From Zygnema cylindricum (Eukaryota; Streptophyta; Zygnematophyceae; Zygnematales; Zygnemataceae): a stretch of DNA of 64,000 bases. The notes below the pieces were generated by a model. That model made no database searches. It was not told the origin of the DNA and saw nothing but the letters and a program-made list of their open reading frames with translations. Below are positions 33,376-46,098 of the stretch, piece by piece. How positions within the stretch are numbered: the first letter of the stretch is position 1; each line of letters begins with the position of its first letter. The stretch spans positions 1 to 64,000 of the forward strand of contig JBBHKE010002863.1 in assembly GCA_037447655.1 (NCBI GenBank). Direction: 5' to 3'. Both the position numbers and the translations under genes were made by a program.

Positions 33376-36300
33376 TCAGGCATCCTTGAGCTCCTTAATT
33401 TGGGACTCCATACGAAGGATGGCGAGGTGGACTTTGATAAACCGATAGAGAAGCCTGTACAAAATCCCCTTTCCCCCCACCATTTCATTTCATAAACAAT
33501 AAACATGATATTTGTGAGGGGAATGTACTTCCTACCAATCAAACCAGAGAGCACGATGCACACACCCCACCTTCCAAACAGCGTAAGTCCCACCCCCTCG
33601 GACTGGTAACAACAGAGGTCTAGCCGACTTTAATGAGTTTGATAATAATCGTGGGTAAAAGTACGAAAAATAAAATTTCGTCACACGTTAGTTCAATTGA
33701 CTGAAAATATTACATTCGTTTTAAGGAAGGTCGAAAGTACATGAATTTGCTATCGGGGTTTACACGGTTCAATTTTTTTGGAAAACATTGTTGACAGGAG
33801 TTCTAATCCTCGAAATGTCGGTGATTAAAAGTTCAATTTCCGACAAATCGAAATTAAATAGTGAACAGAATCTCGAGTCCAAGGGGGTGGATCTTACGAT
33901 AGTACAAATCCCTTCCAAATAGTAAAAGAGACTTGCTAGGTGGGGTCCCCAAATAACTTTGTGGACACCCCTAAAAAAGATTTGTACAAAAATTATACAC
34001 TTCCAGGACATCCTCGAAGTGCACAATTTTCAAGCATATTTGTTTCGGCACGTCCACGTGGCAATTAGGGGGATGTCCACCTTGCAAATCTTGTAGTACA
34101 ATCCCTTCCAAAAAGTACAATCCAAATTGTACAAAAAAATCACAACCAGGCCAAGACACAACAGGGAAAGACTGGATCGAAACAAGTCTTACCAGTACGA
34201 GAAAAGAGCGGCAAAAGCAAGTAGGAAATTTCTTTGATTCTTCACAACCTGCAAATTCCACAAGAAAGGAAACGTTTTGCCTATCACAACTTCCTATCAC
34301 TGCTGGCATATTGGAAATATATAACTTTACAGGAACAGCCAAAAAAGAAAGGGTTAACCTTGAGGTAGATACATTGAAAGGTAAAATGCGTATGAAACGA
34401 TCAACATTGGGTCCAAAATGCATTAGCTTACCAAGATTGCTTTTAATATGGTTCCCACAAAATAACACCAGTTGAATGTACGGCTTTCATGCAGAAATCA
34501 TTCCGCATACAGATTTCAATTTGACAACATCACTTCATCAACCAATTACATATAATATTAGAATTCTTACAGTCTTCTTTAACACGCTGTTACACACCAG
34601 TGACATATGCCTCGAAATGCTATAAGTTACTTCTTATAATATCATTCAAAAGGGGGAGCTAAACATCACATGTTTCACAGATTCGAAGACAATAAATGCT
34701 GATGAACAACTCACCCACACATAATGTTGATGCCTACATATGATGTTGATGTTAATGGCTCTTTTGTCGACATCTTATACCCCCTACTTACGTGAGTTCA
34801 TTAACTGTTACAGATTGGAGTTGTTCATGTATTTTACCAAATTCCAGCACATTGAAGAGATGCAACACGTAATCCACATTTACTGATTGTAAACAATTGG
34901 TGACGTGGTTACCTGTAGAAAGCCGAATTGAACCTCCTAAGCACAGTTGTGGACCTCTTCTCTTTTACACCTCTTCTCTTTTACAGGTTTTCCAGTTAGT
35001 TGACTCAATTTTAAAAAACCTTTTTTTTTCAACTGACTACAAAAATATGCTGGAAATGTGACTTCAGTCTCTTCCACTTTCTGAATGATAATTTTATGGG
35101 GAAGTCCACAACAATGGTTGCTGTAAATGGTTCCATTTACTTCAAGTGTATCATTTTTAACGGTTGTGATGAAGAGAGCCCATTACATAGTGATAGAGCA
35201 AGTATTAGGGAGACCCTTCCTTCTCATGAGGTCCATATGGTTTTCCATCCACTTGAAATTATCTAAACTAGTTACGATAAATAATGCCACTTTTGTTCCA
35301 TTACTAAACTTCAATTAACGAACAAAACCGTCAAATCTGGCTTGAGCAACTCCTTGCACAGAATACCGAACTTGATAACATTTCCAGCATGTGGCAACAA
35401 ACGGGCTTACTATTCCAATAAACTCCAAATTGATCATACAAACACATGAAAGTACAGCTTAAACTCTCTGGAGCCTATAACCAGTAAGAAGAACTTTTTA
35501 TCTATAGCCAGGTTCCACAGGTCCCTGGATATCTGTCTGCTAAAACTCCAAATACTAGAGTCCACACACCGTTTAGCTTTTGTCTGTCCAGCTCCCGCTG
35601 AGTTTTCCAAATGGCATATGGGCACAAATGAGCAAGGGATACCCAAGCCATGCTCGACAGAAGCCAGTTACTTCCAGCAAATATATAACATTATCTAACC
35701 AAATCAAACCAACAAATCAACTGAAATTATGCTTCACACCTCAAGCAGTCACACGGAGGGGTTCAACATACCACATATACATATGACTTGCCAAGTGTGC
35801 AGGTAAATATTTAATAGAAATACACACTGAAACCTTTCTCTGATAACTGAAATCGGCTAAAATACGGGATACCAATAGACAGCATATAAACTGTCAATGG
35901 AAATACTGGCCATGTACAGCGAGTGGCTCGCTATAGTGTTGATATGCACTTAAAAACTTTGTTAAACGATAGTAAGTAGTACAATTACATTATTGCTCAT
36001 TCCATTTGCACAAACGTAATGCCACGTCCATCCCTGTACCGTACCTTTGGAGAACAGAAGAAAACATCCTATATTGGTGAAACTACATATCCTCCTAATA
36101 ACGATCTGTTATTTTATCACGATACAATACTCAGTGGCATTTATAGAATAAGATTTTTTTCATCCATTTTTTATCAATTGATACACACAGATACTGTCAT
36201 TGACACATCCATTCTAACTGACAAGCATGATGCATCACTAAGATCAAATACTTGATAACTGTGCTTCAAGTGGCAAACCAACCACTCAGGATTCATAGGT

Positions 36301-37143
36301 CTGATCAACTGCATTATTTAAGGATTCTGTTTGATTTGCTAAAATATGAACATCATCAGAGTTGAAATATTTGCTTTCTGCTCCAATAAAAAATAGCATA
36401 TGAACCTGCGCTACGTTAAGAGGATGATTCTCCAATGGACAACCAATCACTCACACAAACTCAAAAAGGAAATAACCTTTTTACTGCAAAACAAAGAGTG
36501 CCCAGGATGACCAGTGATCAGAAACACACCGATTTCGCGTGCCGGTCATGCTCGGCAGGGGAGCACACACCAGCTCCGCAATTTGGCTGATGTTCATATT
36601 TCCAATATACATCTGCAGAAACACACTATATGTCCAGGGTAAACAAGCAAAATCACAAGCAGTTTCAGAGAAGGCCGAATATTTTGATCACATTGCCTTG
36701 ATGATTCAACACTTGGAAGAGAAAATGTTGTAGATAAACAAGCAGAAGACAACATCAGACAATGACCAAGACAATAGACATAGCAGTGTAAAAAAACAAT
36801 ATGCCGAACCAAACGTATCACAATTGTGCAGATTCATGCGATAGTCACAGTTCATGGCATTCTATTTCCATCAGAATAATCTCGATAAATGTCAACTTAA
36901 AAATTGAGTGGAGTAATGAGCGCTTCTGCCATCACCACTGGAAAAACCATGTCGGAAAAGGGAAGACCTACCAAGAAGTTGAAATACAGAGAAAGGAACT
37001 ATTGCTAACAAAGGTTGCATCGTTCTAGATAAGAGAGGAACGACTCGTGCACGAATGGAACGATGGCTTGGAAATGATAGAAATAGCAACAGAGTGGCCT
37101 CTGCTGCTGCCAGCACTCCGCATACAACCCATTGTAAACTCAT
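33376..37143 (-). CDS. BAP31-like ER membrane protein, four exons
   Basis: Minus-strand coding exons: 37143-36972, 36612-36530, 34248-34193, 33454-33376; about 129 residues, phases consistent throughout. Donors GTAGGT, GTGTGT and GTAAGA, acceptors TGCAG, TGCAG and TACAG. The product starts MSLQWVVCGVLAAAEATLL (first membrane segment). It has a second segment near residues 43-57 (LLAIVPFSVFQLL), then DVYWKYEHQPNC at the exon 1/2 join, CSPAEHDRHAKS, KNQRNFLLAFAALFSYW (third segment) and a short helical tail ending in Asp-Ala. This is the layout of the short plant B-cell-receptor-associated proteins (At5g17190 type, from memory), thought to act in ER membrane-protein export. It lacks the long coiled coil and KKXX end of animal BAP31. 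An in-frame upstream extension to 37278 is probably 5' UTR. Confidence 0.88.
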
Positions 37144-37803
37144 TTTAAAGACAGGCAATGTTGTCCAGCCAATGGTCAGCCCTGTCCAACACAACAATTT
37201 ACAAAAATTCAAAAAAATACAAACAGGATAGTACATATACACTGCAAGAGTGGGAAGATAAAGCGCAAGTGCTATCACGAAAGTTTGTCCAAATTCAGGA
37301 TCTAAGAAGCCTATATGATGTAAAGGGCACCAGGAGAATGTGATACAGAGAATGTTTATCCAACGTGATTAACAAAAACACAAATGTAGGAGAATGGAAA
37401 TTGAATTAATACAAATGCAGAAAACAAAGGAAAGAACCATTAGAACTACGACAGTCATTCTAAACAACTAGCTCAAAGCAATCCCATTACTTTATTCATA
37501 CATGACACCAATTCAGTCAGACAGACAAGTAAAACAAAAATAACAACAATTCCCTTGAAAAAAAAACATTGAAATGGACAAAAAAAGTAAATCGTTTGCA
37601 CTTAAATGGAAACATTTCTTACAGCAATACAGTAAACAACCATTGTGATTTTGACAGGAAAACTTAAAGACTCCGTATAATGTCTGAAGTTACTAACTAA
37701 GGCAAACACATGTTTATGCCCGGCGTCTTGGAGCGAGAATTTCTTACACGGGAAAAAGGGAGAGTGGAAGGAGAGCAAAAGGAGAGAAAATGTGGGCGAA
37801 AAC
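37144..37803. other. Upstream region of the BAP31-like gene
   Basis: 5' leader and probable promoter of the minus-strand gene. I see no clear TATA box or motif. It is bounded upstream by a cluster of MITEs starting at 37804. Confidence 0.4.
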
Positions 37804-37805
37804 TA

Positions 37806-37946
37806 CACCGCGAATCGTTATTAGACTAAAGAAATTATTAGTGTCAAAAATTAATTAGTGTCATTGATGCTAATTTAGTGCCGGAGACGTGGCAGATTAT
37901 GGTCCACGTCCTTAAATAGTATAATTTATTCTATTTAAGGTATCAA
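37806..37946. mobile_element. MITE fragment, short type
   Basis: The left end CACCGCGAATCGTTATTAG after TA (37804-37805) and interior blocks (gacgtggcagattatggtcc) match the short MITE family. No right inverted end is found. Confidence 0.6.
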
Positions 37947-38429
37947 TGTCAAAATTTTGGGGCGCCGATATAGCGTACATAAGTCTGTGTACGATTCAAG
38001 GTGTACGATTCAAGGTGTACTGGTCAGGGGCTGCTAATCAGGAGAGGAACGACACAAAGGCTATAACAAAGCACGGTTATGAATTCCGAAGAAATTCATT
38101 GAAGACACGACACTACAGTACTGTAGCAGTACAGTACAGTAGAGTGTTTTTGGCTTTTTGCCTTGTCCCTTTTCAGCGAAGCTTTGTCGTAGCCTTTCAA
38201 TCATAGATTGAAATGTTCGAACTCAAAACTACAATCATACAAGTTTCGAACGTCTGAAACATAGTTGTTCAAAACGCATTTTACAAACGATTCAAACGTG
38301 CGTACAATACTTAGAAACTGGAGAGGGCGATTTGAAAAAATAGTAAAAATCGTTAATGAATTGAACATGTACCGCTTCATGGCGGGTTTTCATGGCGACT
38401 TCTTTGAAAAAAATTTGAAGAAGACGTTA

Positions 38430-38930
38430 CACCGCGAATCGTAAATAGAGTAAATAAATAAAATTCGGTCGTTCGAAATTTCGACTCTATCACATGAAAT
38501 AGAGTAAATGATTCTAATTTTTTCATTATTCTATTTAAGGTAAAGTCTAATTAGCGTTTTTAATTCTAATATAGGTTCGTTTTAAATAGTGTGGAGTACG
38601 GACGACCTCCGACCGTGCAAAATTGTACTTTATTAAGTAAAAAAGTACAAATAATAATTTAATACAGGTCGTTATCATGTAACTGCGTTTTAACAAACCG
38701 CGTAGTGCAAACGTCATAGTGACGATAAACTTTACGTTTTGCCAAATTTTGTACAAACACCTTATTTACAGTAGAGGATATAAGCGTGCCAAATTAGAGT
38801 ACTTAAATAAATTAGAGTAAACTTCATAGTTGAAACAGCTCTATCACATAAATTAGCGTTCATTACTCTATTTATTTTTTTTAGTTTGTGTACTCTAATT
38901 TTTTCATTACTCTAATTACGATTCGCGGTG
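38430..38930 (+). mobile_element. TA-flanked MITE, 501-bp type, copy 1
   Basis: Inverted ends CACCGCGAATCGTAA…TTACGATTCGCGGTG sit between TA dinucleotides (38428-38429, 38931-38932). The interior matches the element at 39655-40154 in reverse orientation, including the block gtgtggagtacggacgac. No transposase is encoded. Confidence 0.85.
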
Positions 38931-39510
38931 TAGTACACATTTTAAACTTACCGCGCGCAAATAGTGTGATGCTGCAACGTCTCTTTTGGAAATTGCTCGT
39001 ACATTAACGATAAAATTCGGTACATTATCCATGAAATTTCTTTTCAGTTTACAGATCACGAAGTACCGATACGTGCATCGTATCTTTTCGTCAACTTCCG
39101 TACAATTTCCGTAAAAAACCGTACACTTACTGTAATTTGTCTGTACGTTTCCGGTAAATTGTCCGTTCAGTTTACAATTGACTTTTTTTTGCGATTTTTT
39201 CAAAAGTCACGTACAATACGTAGAAACTGGAAAAAATGAAAAAAAAACGCGCGATTTGAACAACTGTGGTCTGAAATGAAAAGTACGTTAAGTACGATGA
39301 CATCATACAAGAGTGATAACGTTCCAACAATTGCAATTTGTTTGAGCGACACCTTTTGTGGCAGTAGGCATTGGAACTATTTACAAAAGTATATGACTGG
39401 TGGCGTTGTTGCGACCTGTTTATTTTCTCTGTCCGCGCAAAAAATTATGTTTACTAGTAAGTCACGCCCGTTACACGTGCATGGACTGTGTCCTATTTTT
39501 CAAGCTTTGT

Positions 39511-39565
39511 ACATTTGTAGACGCGACCCAAAACTACACAACGATTGACGGAAATATGCGATTTG
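39511..39565. repeat. Empty-site paralog of the MITE target
   Basis: acatttgtagacgcgaccca continues here as aaactacacaacgatt without an insertion. The near copy at 39629-39654 plus 40155-40190 is interrupted by the MITE exactly at the TA. This confirms the TA duplication and the element ends. Confidence 0.8.
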
Positions 39566-39654
39566 TCCCGCGTTCTATTTATCAAAACGTCCAAGTACTT
39601 TTTGTACTATTCAAGGCATCCGTACGTACATTTGTAGACGCGACCCAAAAACTA

Positions 39655-40154
39655 CACCGCGCATCGTAATTAGAGTAATGAAAAAATTAGAGTAAAAAAA
39701 GAGAAAAAAACAATTAGAGTAATTTACTCTAATTTATGTGATAGAACTGTTTCAAAAGGGAGTTTACCCTAATTTATGCGGTGTACTCTAATTTGGCAAG
39801 TTAATATCCTCTACTGTAAATAAGGTATCGTACGGAATTTGACAAAACGTACAGTTTATCGTCACTATGACGTTTGCACTACGTGGTTTGTTAAAACGCA
39901 GTTACATGATAATGGCCGGTATTAAATCATTATTTGAACTTTTTTACTTATAAAAGTACAATTTTGCACGGTCGGACGTCGTCCGTACTCCACACTATTT
40001 AAAACAAACATATATTAGAATTAAAAACGCTAATTAAACCTTACCTTAAATAGCATAATGAAAAAATTAGAATCATTTACTCTATTTGATGTGATATAGT
40101 CGAAATTTCGAGCGACCGAATTAGAGTAATTTACTCTAATTACGATTCGCGGTG
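39655..40154 (-). mobile_element. TA-flanked MITE, 500-bp type, copy 2
   Basis: Ends CACCGCGCATCGTAATTAG and TAATTACGATTCGCGGTG between TA dinucleotides (39653-39654, 40155-40156). It is the reverse-oriented sister of 38430-38930. The two copies, about 720 bp apart, could pair as a large inverted repeat. Confidence 0.85.
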
Positions 40155-40526
40155 TACACAACGATTGATGGAAATTCGCGATTTGGGGGACAGAGTTACC
40201 CGTTTGCTAACGTCGACCGAAGGACACGCCGTTTAGGGGTGCAGACGTACAAAAAGTGGGCCTATTTAAAAGTTTCCAAAGCGACGACCAGCGGTCTATA
40301 ATTTTAATGTAGATTAGTGTTGTGTATCCGAAAAAAATATATCGCGATAACACCGATACTGATAGTTATCGGTTATCGAACAGTTAGGATTCCCAATATA
40401 TCGCTCCAAGACCAACAAATTCCTTATTTGCGATTGGTGGAAAAATATAGTATGCTATATAATAGTACTTTATAATATGTTGTGTTGTATTATTCACTGC
40501 ATATAGCGTGGCATGCCACGTGTAAC

Positions 40527-41602
40527 TGTTGTTTTTGAAAACTTAGTTTTGTTCGTACACGACTTTTGTACGCTTGAGACCTTTCGTGCGTATTTTATTA
40601 ACGTGGAGGTTTAAATGGATTCACGGATCGGGGGAGCCGGATAAAACTAAAGTGAAGTAAAGGAGTTATTGAGTGGCGTAACTACGCAGTAATAAATGGA
40701 AGGCGGATCGCGAAGCGATCCGATTTGAAATGTACTAAACGTTGAAATATGCGTCGCCGGTACGGCGCGTCTATTTGAGACAAATGTACTTTAAATATGA
40801 CAACGCAACTGCTACGAAGCTGCGGTTATTTTTGGATATGTCCAAGTATGTGACAATGCAGCTGCGACGAAGCAGACAACGCAGCTGCTGTTGATATGAA
40901 TCAAGTAGGTGGACGAGATTCATACGAATATCACAAGTGACTAAGCAAGTTGACTTTTCGGAGATGTCGGTGTAAATATTTGGTTGAACAGTGGTTTGTC
41001 CTTTTGTTAATTAGTTTATTAGTATAGATTAATTCATTCTAACATACATCGAATTATTCGGGTATACTCGTAGTAATGTAGGTAGGTGGTAGATAATGTA
41101 CGGCTGGTATGCCTCCGTACATACAGTAGTGAACTCTCTGAGTATAACTTGTAGGACTTAGATTATTGTGATATCGCAGTCAAGTTTATCAAAGCAATGG
41201 CAAACTGTTTTCTGCATCTTTGACCTGTTGGTGTGATCACTCTGTTTGGTGATTTCATGTGAAACTTTGTGGAGTTATTATATGATATAGAATCTATATG
41301 TGTGTGAAGCTTCATTGTATTCCAGTATCTCTGTAAGATTCTGTGAGCAGTCTAAATGGTTAGTTTTTGAAGCTGTCAGCTGTTTTTGTTTAACTCTGGA
41401 GCTTATATCTTCTAGATGCCTTGGTGGATTTGGCTCTAACTTTAGGAGTTTACAGTGTATATAGTATACTGCATATTAGTGCAGTTTGAGGTGATTTTTT
41501 TTATTGTGGAGTAATATGTGCAATTTGTAACACAACTGTTTTTGAGGTAGTCTGTGGGTTTTTGCGTGAGTAATCCATAGCTGAAATAGGCTATGGACGA
41601 CA
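40527..41602 (+). repeat. 5' LTR of element C
   Basis: Nearly identical to 49495-50546 over its length, with small length differences near 41400-41490. Notable internal repeats are gcgaagcgatccg and gcagctgc(t/g)acgaag copies. Confidence 0.9.
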
Positions 41603-41614
41603 AGTTATGGGCCC
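41603..41614 (+). promoter_or_regulatory. Half-tRNA-iMet primer-binding site, element C
   Basis: AGTTATGGGCCC follows the LTR directly. Only its first base departs from the complement of the initiator tRNA-Met anticodon arm. The ATG inside it (41607) is the first ATG of the gag frame after an in-frame TAA in the LTR. Confidence 0.75.
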
Positions 41615-42210
41615 ACACCCATGGCTGCCCGTATTTGATGGATCAAAATATCACTACTGGAAGTGTGCACTCGAGGGCTACTTCGACATGATGGAGCTAA
41701 TGGACGTGGTGGACGGTACCTTGGCCGAAACATCAAATGGATGGAAAAGGAAAAATCATGAGTGTCTAAGGGTTATCAAGAACTCCTTGACTGAGGATTT
41801 GGTAATGTCATAAGTTTTAAAAGGGTAGCTGAATTATGGAAGAGCTTAGGATGTATGTATGCAAAGACGTCTTTATATCATTGGCTTAGCAATGTTACCA
41901 AAATAGTTAAGCACAAGTATGTAGGAGGTAGTATGGAGAAACACTGTATTGACTTACAAGTATTATTTGCACAAAATTATTTGCAGGAGGAAACTTTACA
42001 GATGCTCAACAAGCTATCTTGTTAATGAGAAGTCTACCTAAAGAATATAAGAGTGCACTGGATCGATTGACTTTAATTGATAAAAAGGATTGGAGTTTAA
42101 CTGTAGCTAGACGAGTTGTTCTAAATGAAGAAGCTAATAGAAAGGTTTTATCAAGTGAAAGGAATATAAAGAAATCTAAGTCTCAGTTTCAGAAAATTAA
42201 AGGTAATAGT
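41607..42210 (+). pseudogene. Element C gag, N-terminal part
   Basis: The frame starts at the ATG within the primer site: MGPHPWLPVFDGSKYHYW, then CALEGYFDMMELMDVVDGTL, a Copia gag head. A stop near 41811 and a shift break it. The capsid part resumes from about 42019 (RSLPKEYKSALDRLTL, WSLTVARRVVLNEEANR). It is interrupted at 42210 by Copia A and continues at 47951 with the zinc knuckle. Confidence 0.75.
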
Positions 42211-43049
42211 TGTTGTTGTGAGACAACTGCTAGAACTGAAGATGAAGAAGATGCAGCAGTAGTCATCGTAGAACAAATCAAAAGAGGAAGCTTCCACAAA
42301 TACCGATGGCTGAACAGAAACTTTGACAGACTATAACTTTCAGAAAAACGCTTAAATGGTCCTGAAAATTTACCACAGTGTATATAACATACAAAAGAAC
42401 ACACACACAAAATTTCAATGAATTCCGCTTTCAGATCTGTGAGATATGCAGAAATGAAATAACATAAAACTGAGTGCACAGTTTTCATATCATTTGTTCC
42501 TAATGAATCAAATTCACTAAGTCCTACTTCTATACACCGAAACTACACTAAGCTGTACGGAGGCATTCCAGCCGTACATATAACATTCTAACACAACAAA
42601 TACTGTGAATATACTTGTGTACTGAAGGTATGTCATAAACCACATTCTCAACAATAAACAACTAATTCACTACATACAAAATTCTATTCTACCAAATATT
42701 TACACCGAAGTTCAGACAACGTAAAGTGATAGTGATCTAGTCACGCCTCGTCAGTATTTGTTGGCGGCGGCTGTCAGCCGTCCGATTAGAGGATTTGGCA
42801 CGGTATAACTGACTTCACGAAGTCCCGTGGTCCTGCATAATTTCCGTACGTCCACGGAGGACATACGCATTTCTCTCAACTGACGACGCGTGTCCCAAGT
42901 GTGAATGAACCGTGAACTCCCAACTTCACTGTCACACTTATTTTGGTAACCACTAAACCGAACTCAACCAAAAATAGCTTAAGTCGTGAATAACTCTCTC
43001 TCCCTCATAGTTGAGGCATAGAGAGGACTAAAGCTTTCTAAAAACAACA
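42211..43049 (-). repeat. 3' LTR of Copia A
   Basis: Partner of 47106-47945. The minus-strand tract ctttaggggag just upstream (43050-43060) is the likely polypurine tract. Confidence 0.9.
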
Positions 43050-43072
43050 CTCCCCTAAAGCTTTAGACTCTG

Positions 43073-44094
43073 CTAGTCACTCAGTCCACATGCCTCTCTA
43101 TAGAACTTCAATTTGGGAGCAGGTAAGGGTTTTGTCATTATATCAGCCACCATTTGCTCATCCGGTAAATAACTCAACTTAAGGACTTTTCCCATCACCT
43201 TTTCTCTTACAAAATGTAGCTTGATATCAATGTGCTTACTCTTAAAGTGATGACTGGGATTAGATGCAATAGCAATTGCTGCCTGATTGTCACACCACAC
43301 TATCTGTAGTCCAGATTGCATAAAGAGAAGCTCTTGGAGAAGAGACTTTACCCAAAGTAACTCCTTAACTGCCGAGCTGGCAGCCATGTACTCAGCCTCC
43401 ATGGTAGACTGAGCTTTTACCTTCTGAAGTTTGCTGCTCCAGCAGCAAGTTCCACTTCCGATCTTCAAAATGTATTCGGTGGTGGAGCGTCGTCTGTGCA
43501 TATCTCCGTAGCTCGCATCGCTCCATGTATAAACTTTGACTTCCCCTCCACCGAGAGAGAGTCTAAGATTTCGAGTTCCTGCAAGATAACGAAAAACTCT
43601 CTTTGGTGCCTCATAGTCCGACTTCCTTGGATTTTGCAGGCTTCGCCTCCAGGCTCCAACCGCTGCTGCGATGTCGGGACGAGTACAGTTCATGAAATAA
43701 ATGAGGCTTCCGACAATCTGCCATAGGGAATGGAGGACATAGAATCTGCCTCCCATGAATATAAGAAATCATCAACCAAAACACCACCATCCGTTTCCGT
43801 GCCCTCCAATTTCTGCCTGAATTCCATAAGAGTGGCACTCCCCTTTGCTTTTGACATGCCAAACTTTTCTAACATGTTCTTGATTGCTTCCTTTTAAGTT
43901 AAATAAATAAATTTCTCTCTCCTGTCTCTTTCTACTTTAATTCCTAGAATATACTTAGCCTTACCCAAGTCTTTCATTTCAAACCGAGAATTCAAAGCTG
44001 ATTTCACTTTTTTAATCTCATTGATGGATTTGCTAATCAGTAGCAAATCATCTACATAAACTGCCACATAAATCACTCCATCATCACCATGCAT
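43073..44094 (-). pseudogene. Copia A RT C-terminus and RNase H
   Basis: Frame 43894-44094 holds the RT catalytic box (AVYVDDLLLISKSI) and YILGIKVERDRR. A stop and a shift follow. Frame 43073-43756 carries the end of RT (GSLIYFMNCTRPDIAAAVGA) and RNase H (YTWSDASYGDMHRRRSTTEY, MEAEYMAASSAVKELLW, ADIMTKPLPAPKLKF). A stop also separates it from the upstream frame near 44170. Confidence 0.8.
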
Positions 44095-44169
44095 TATATA
44101 GACCGAGTGATCCGAACTGATCCTGGTAAAGCCAAGATTGGTTAAAAACTCATCTAATTTCAGGTTCCA

Positions 44170-46068
44170 TTATCTCGGAGCTTGTTTCAGACCATACAGG
44201 GACTTCAACAGTTTACACACCAAATTTTCTTTCCCTTTTTTTGCATACATCTCTGTCTGCTTCATATAAATTACTTCCTCCAAATCACCATGCAAAAAAG
44301 CCGTCTTAACATCCATCTGATGCAATTCCATATCCTCTATTGCAGCAAGAGATAGCAAAACTCTAACAGTAGGAAAGCCAACCACAGGAGAGAAAGTCTC
44401 TTCATAGTCAATTCCCTCCTTTTGGCTAAATCCCTTAGCAACCAATCTAGCTTTATATCTCTCAATTGTTTTATCAGGATTCAATTTTAATTTGAAGACC
44501 CAATTACAACCGATAGCTTTCCGGTTCGGTGGGAGCTCCACAAGTTCCCAAGTTTGGGCTTCCATAATTGACTTTATCTCTTCATCTGCAGCCGAGATCC
44601 AATGATCATTTTCAGGAACAGAGAAAGCTTCATGAATAGTAAGCGGCTCCCCTGTGCTTGCAGAAAAAACACTCTCAACTCGGTCGCCTCGAAGGCGGTT
44701 GCTTTGCCTTCTTCCCCCCGGAAAATCTGACGCGGGAACTGTTGGTTCCCTACCTTGCCTCACAGGGCGTGTATTGGGAGGAGCATCAACAGAAGGAGCA
44801 TCTCCAAAAGGAGTATTAGACGGCCCAGAGGCATTTGGGAGAGAGGTAGAAGAAGTAGAAGAGGTTGGAGTAAAAGGTACCTGCTCAAGAATGATATACT
44901 TTTGTATTTTCTCATTCGTTTCAGCTGCATCCATGCTAAACACGTCAACAGATTGACTTTCTTCTTTAATCTGAATATTCTCGGTTGTTTGAAGGCATCC
45001 TCTCTGAGGATTATACACTCTATAACCTTTAGATTCATCATCATAGCCTAAAAAGACACTAGGTACAGATTTGGGACTAAGCTTCCAATTAGGAAGATTA
45101 TCTAAGATAAAATAATTGCTACCAAAAACTCTAAAATGACTTACATTTGGCTTTCTGCCTGTCCACACTTCATAAGGTGTCTTACCCCTAACAGCTCGGG
45201 TTTCCACTCTATTTCTGATGTAGGAAGCAGAATGAAAAGCTTCCCCCCAAAACTTTGGATCCACACCTATATTGGCCATCATAGATCGAGCACATTCAGT
45301 CAAAGTCCGATTAAGTCTCTCGGCAACACCATTTTGTTCCGTTGTGTACGGAGCAGTAAATTCACGAGAGATGCCATTCTCTTTCAAAAAATCAGCAAAT
45401 GCATGAGATACATACTCTCCACCATTATCCGTTCGCAAAGCAAGAATAGATTTGCCGTGAAGTTTCTCCGCCCAGATTTTGTAGTGCTTAAAGTGAGTGA
45501 AGACTTCTCCCTTCTCCTTCATGAAGTATAGGCGACTATATCGGGAGTAATCGTCTGTAAAGGTGACAAAGAAGCGGCTGCCACCAAGAGAGGGAACTTT
45601 GGAAAGGCCGAAAACATCAGAGTGAATAATACCAAGGAGATCTGTGGCTCGATGATCAGAAACTTGTGGTAGAGGAAGCTTGTGAAGCTTTTCGAGAGCA
45701 CAACCATCACAAACATGGGACTCTTTTTGACCAAGCTTGACTCCATCTATCATATTATGGTTTATCATCTTAGTAAGTCTCTCATGATGCACATGACCAA
45801 GCCTTTTATGCCACAAAACATTATCACATAGAACACTGGAGTACGCAAAATCAATTTTATTAGCCAGGTCCATGCGGAACAAAAAGTTTGGGCCTCTAGT
45901 TCCTACTAGAGCTACTTTTCCATTCTTACTCACTATTTTCTCGCCATTTTTTTGGAGAACCTCAAAGCCTTTGCTTTCAGCTACAGACGTAGAAAACAAA
46001 TTTTTCTTGAACTTTGGAACATACAAGACATCATACAAAGTTTTCTTAACAACCTTTCCATCTATCAC
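44170..46068 (-). CDS. Copia A integrase and RT N-terminal frame
   Basis: This 632-residue open frame runs from the end of protease ([15 protein letters not shown]) through the GAG-pre-integrase region ([14 protein letters not shown]) and integrase. The DDE residues sit in [25 protein letters not shown] and [15 protein letters not shown] linker and RT up to YGLKQAPR follow. It ends at a stop just before the YVDD half (43894-44094). The first residue shown has no start role, because it is part of a gag-pol polyprotein. It is intact enough to suggest recent activity of the family. Confidence 0.88.
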   Translation of the reverse strand: MIDGKVVKKTLYDVLYVPKFKKNLFSTSVAESKGFEVLQKNGEKIVSKNGKVALVGTRGPNFLFRMDLANKIDFAYSSVLCDNVLWHKRLGHVHHERLTKMINHNMIDGVKLGQKESHVCDGCALEKLHKLPLPQVSDHRATDLLGIIHSDVFGLSKVPSLGGSRFFVTFTDDYSRYSRLYFMKEKGEVFTHFKHYKIWAEKLHGKSILALRTDNGGEYVSHAFADFLKENGISREFTAPYTTEQNGVAERLNRTLTECARSMMANIGVDPKFWGEAFHSASYIRNRVETRAVRGKTPYEVWTGRKPNVSHFRVFGSNYFILDNLPNWKLSPKSVPSVFLGYDDESKGYRVYNPQRGCLQTTENIQIKEESQSVDVFSMDAAETNEKIQKYIILEQVPFTPTSSTSSTSLPNASGPSNTPFGDAPSVDAPPNTRPVRQGREPTVPASDFPGGRRQSNRLRGDRVESVFSASTGEPLTIHEAFSVPENDHWISAADEEIKSIMEAQTWELVELPPNRKAIGCNWVFKLKLNPDKTIERYKARLVAKGFSQKEGIDYEETFSPVVGFPTVRVLLSLAAIEDMELHQMDVKTAFLHGDLEEVIYMKQTEMYAKKGKENLVCKLLKSLYGLKQAPR

Positions 46069-46098
46069 ACAATCCAGATCTATGTTTCCTTTGGCATT

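Noticed and set aside
33971-34468. 165-residue minus-strand frame as a gene
   Set aside because: It overlaps BAP31-like exon 3 (34248-34193) in a different frame and otherwise covers introns; no family resemblance.
36240-36395. Alternative BAP31-like third exon (VHMLFFIGAESKYF…)
   Set aside because: An acceptor and open frame exist, but the residues do not fit the family; 34248-34193 fits in both motif and phase.
36892-37278. N-terminal extension of the BAP31-like protein upstream of MSLQ
   Set aside because: The extra residues match nothing in the family, whose members begin at the equivalent Met; the open frame before 37143 is probably chance in the leader.
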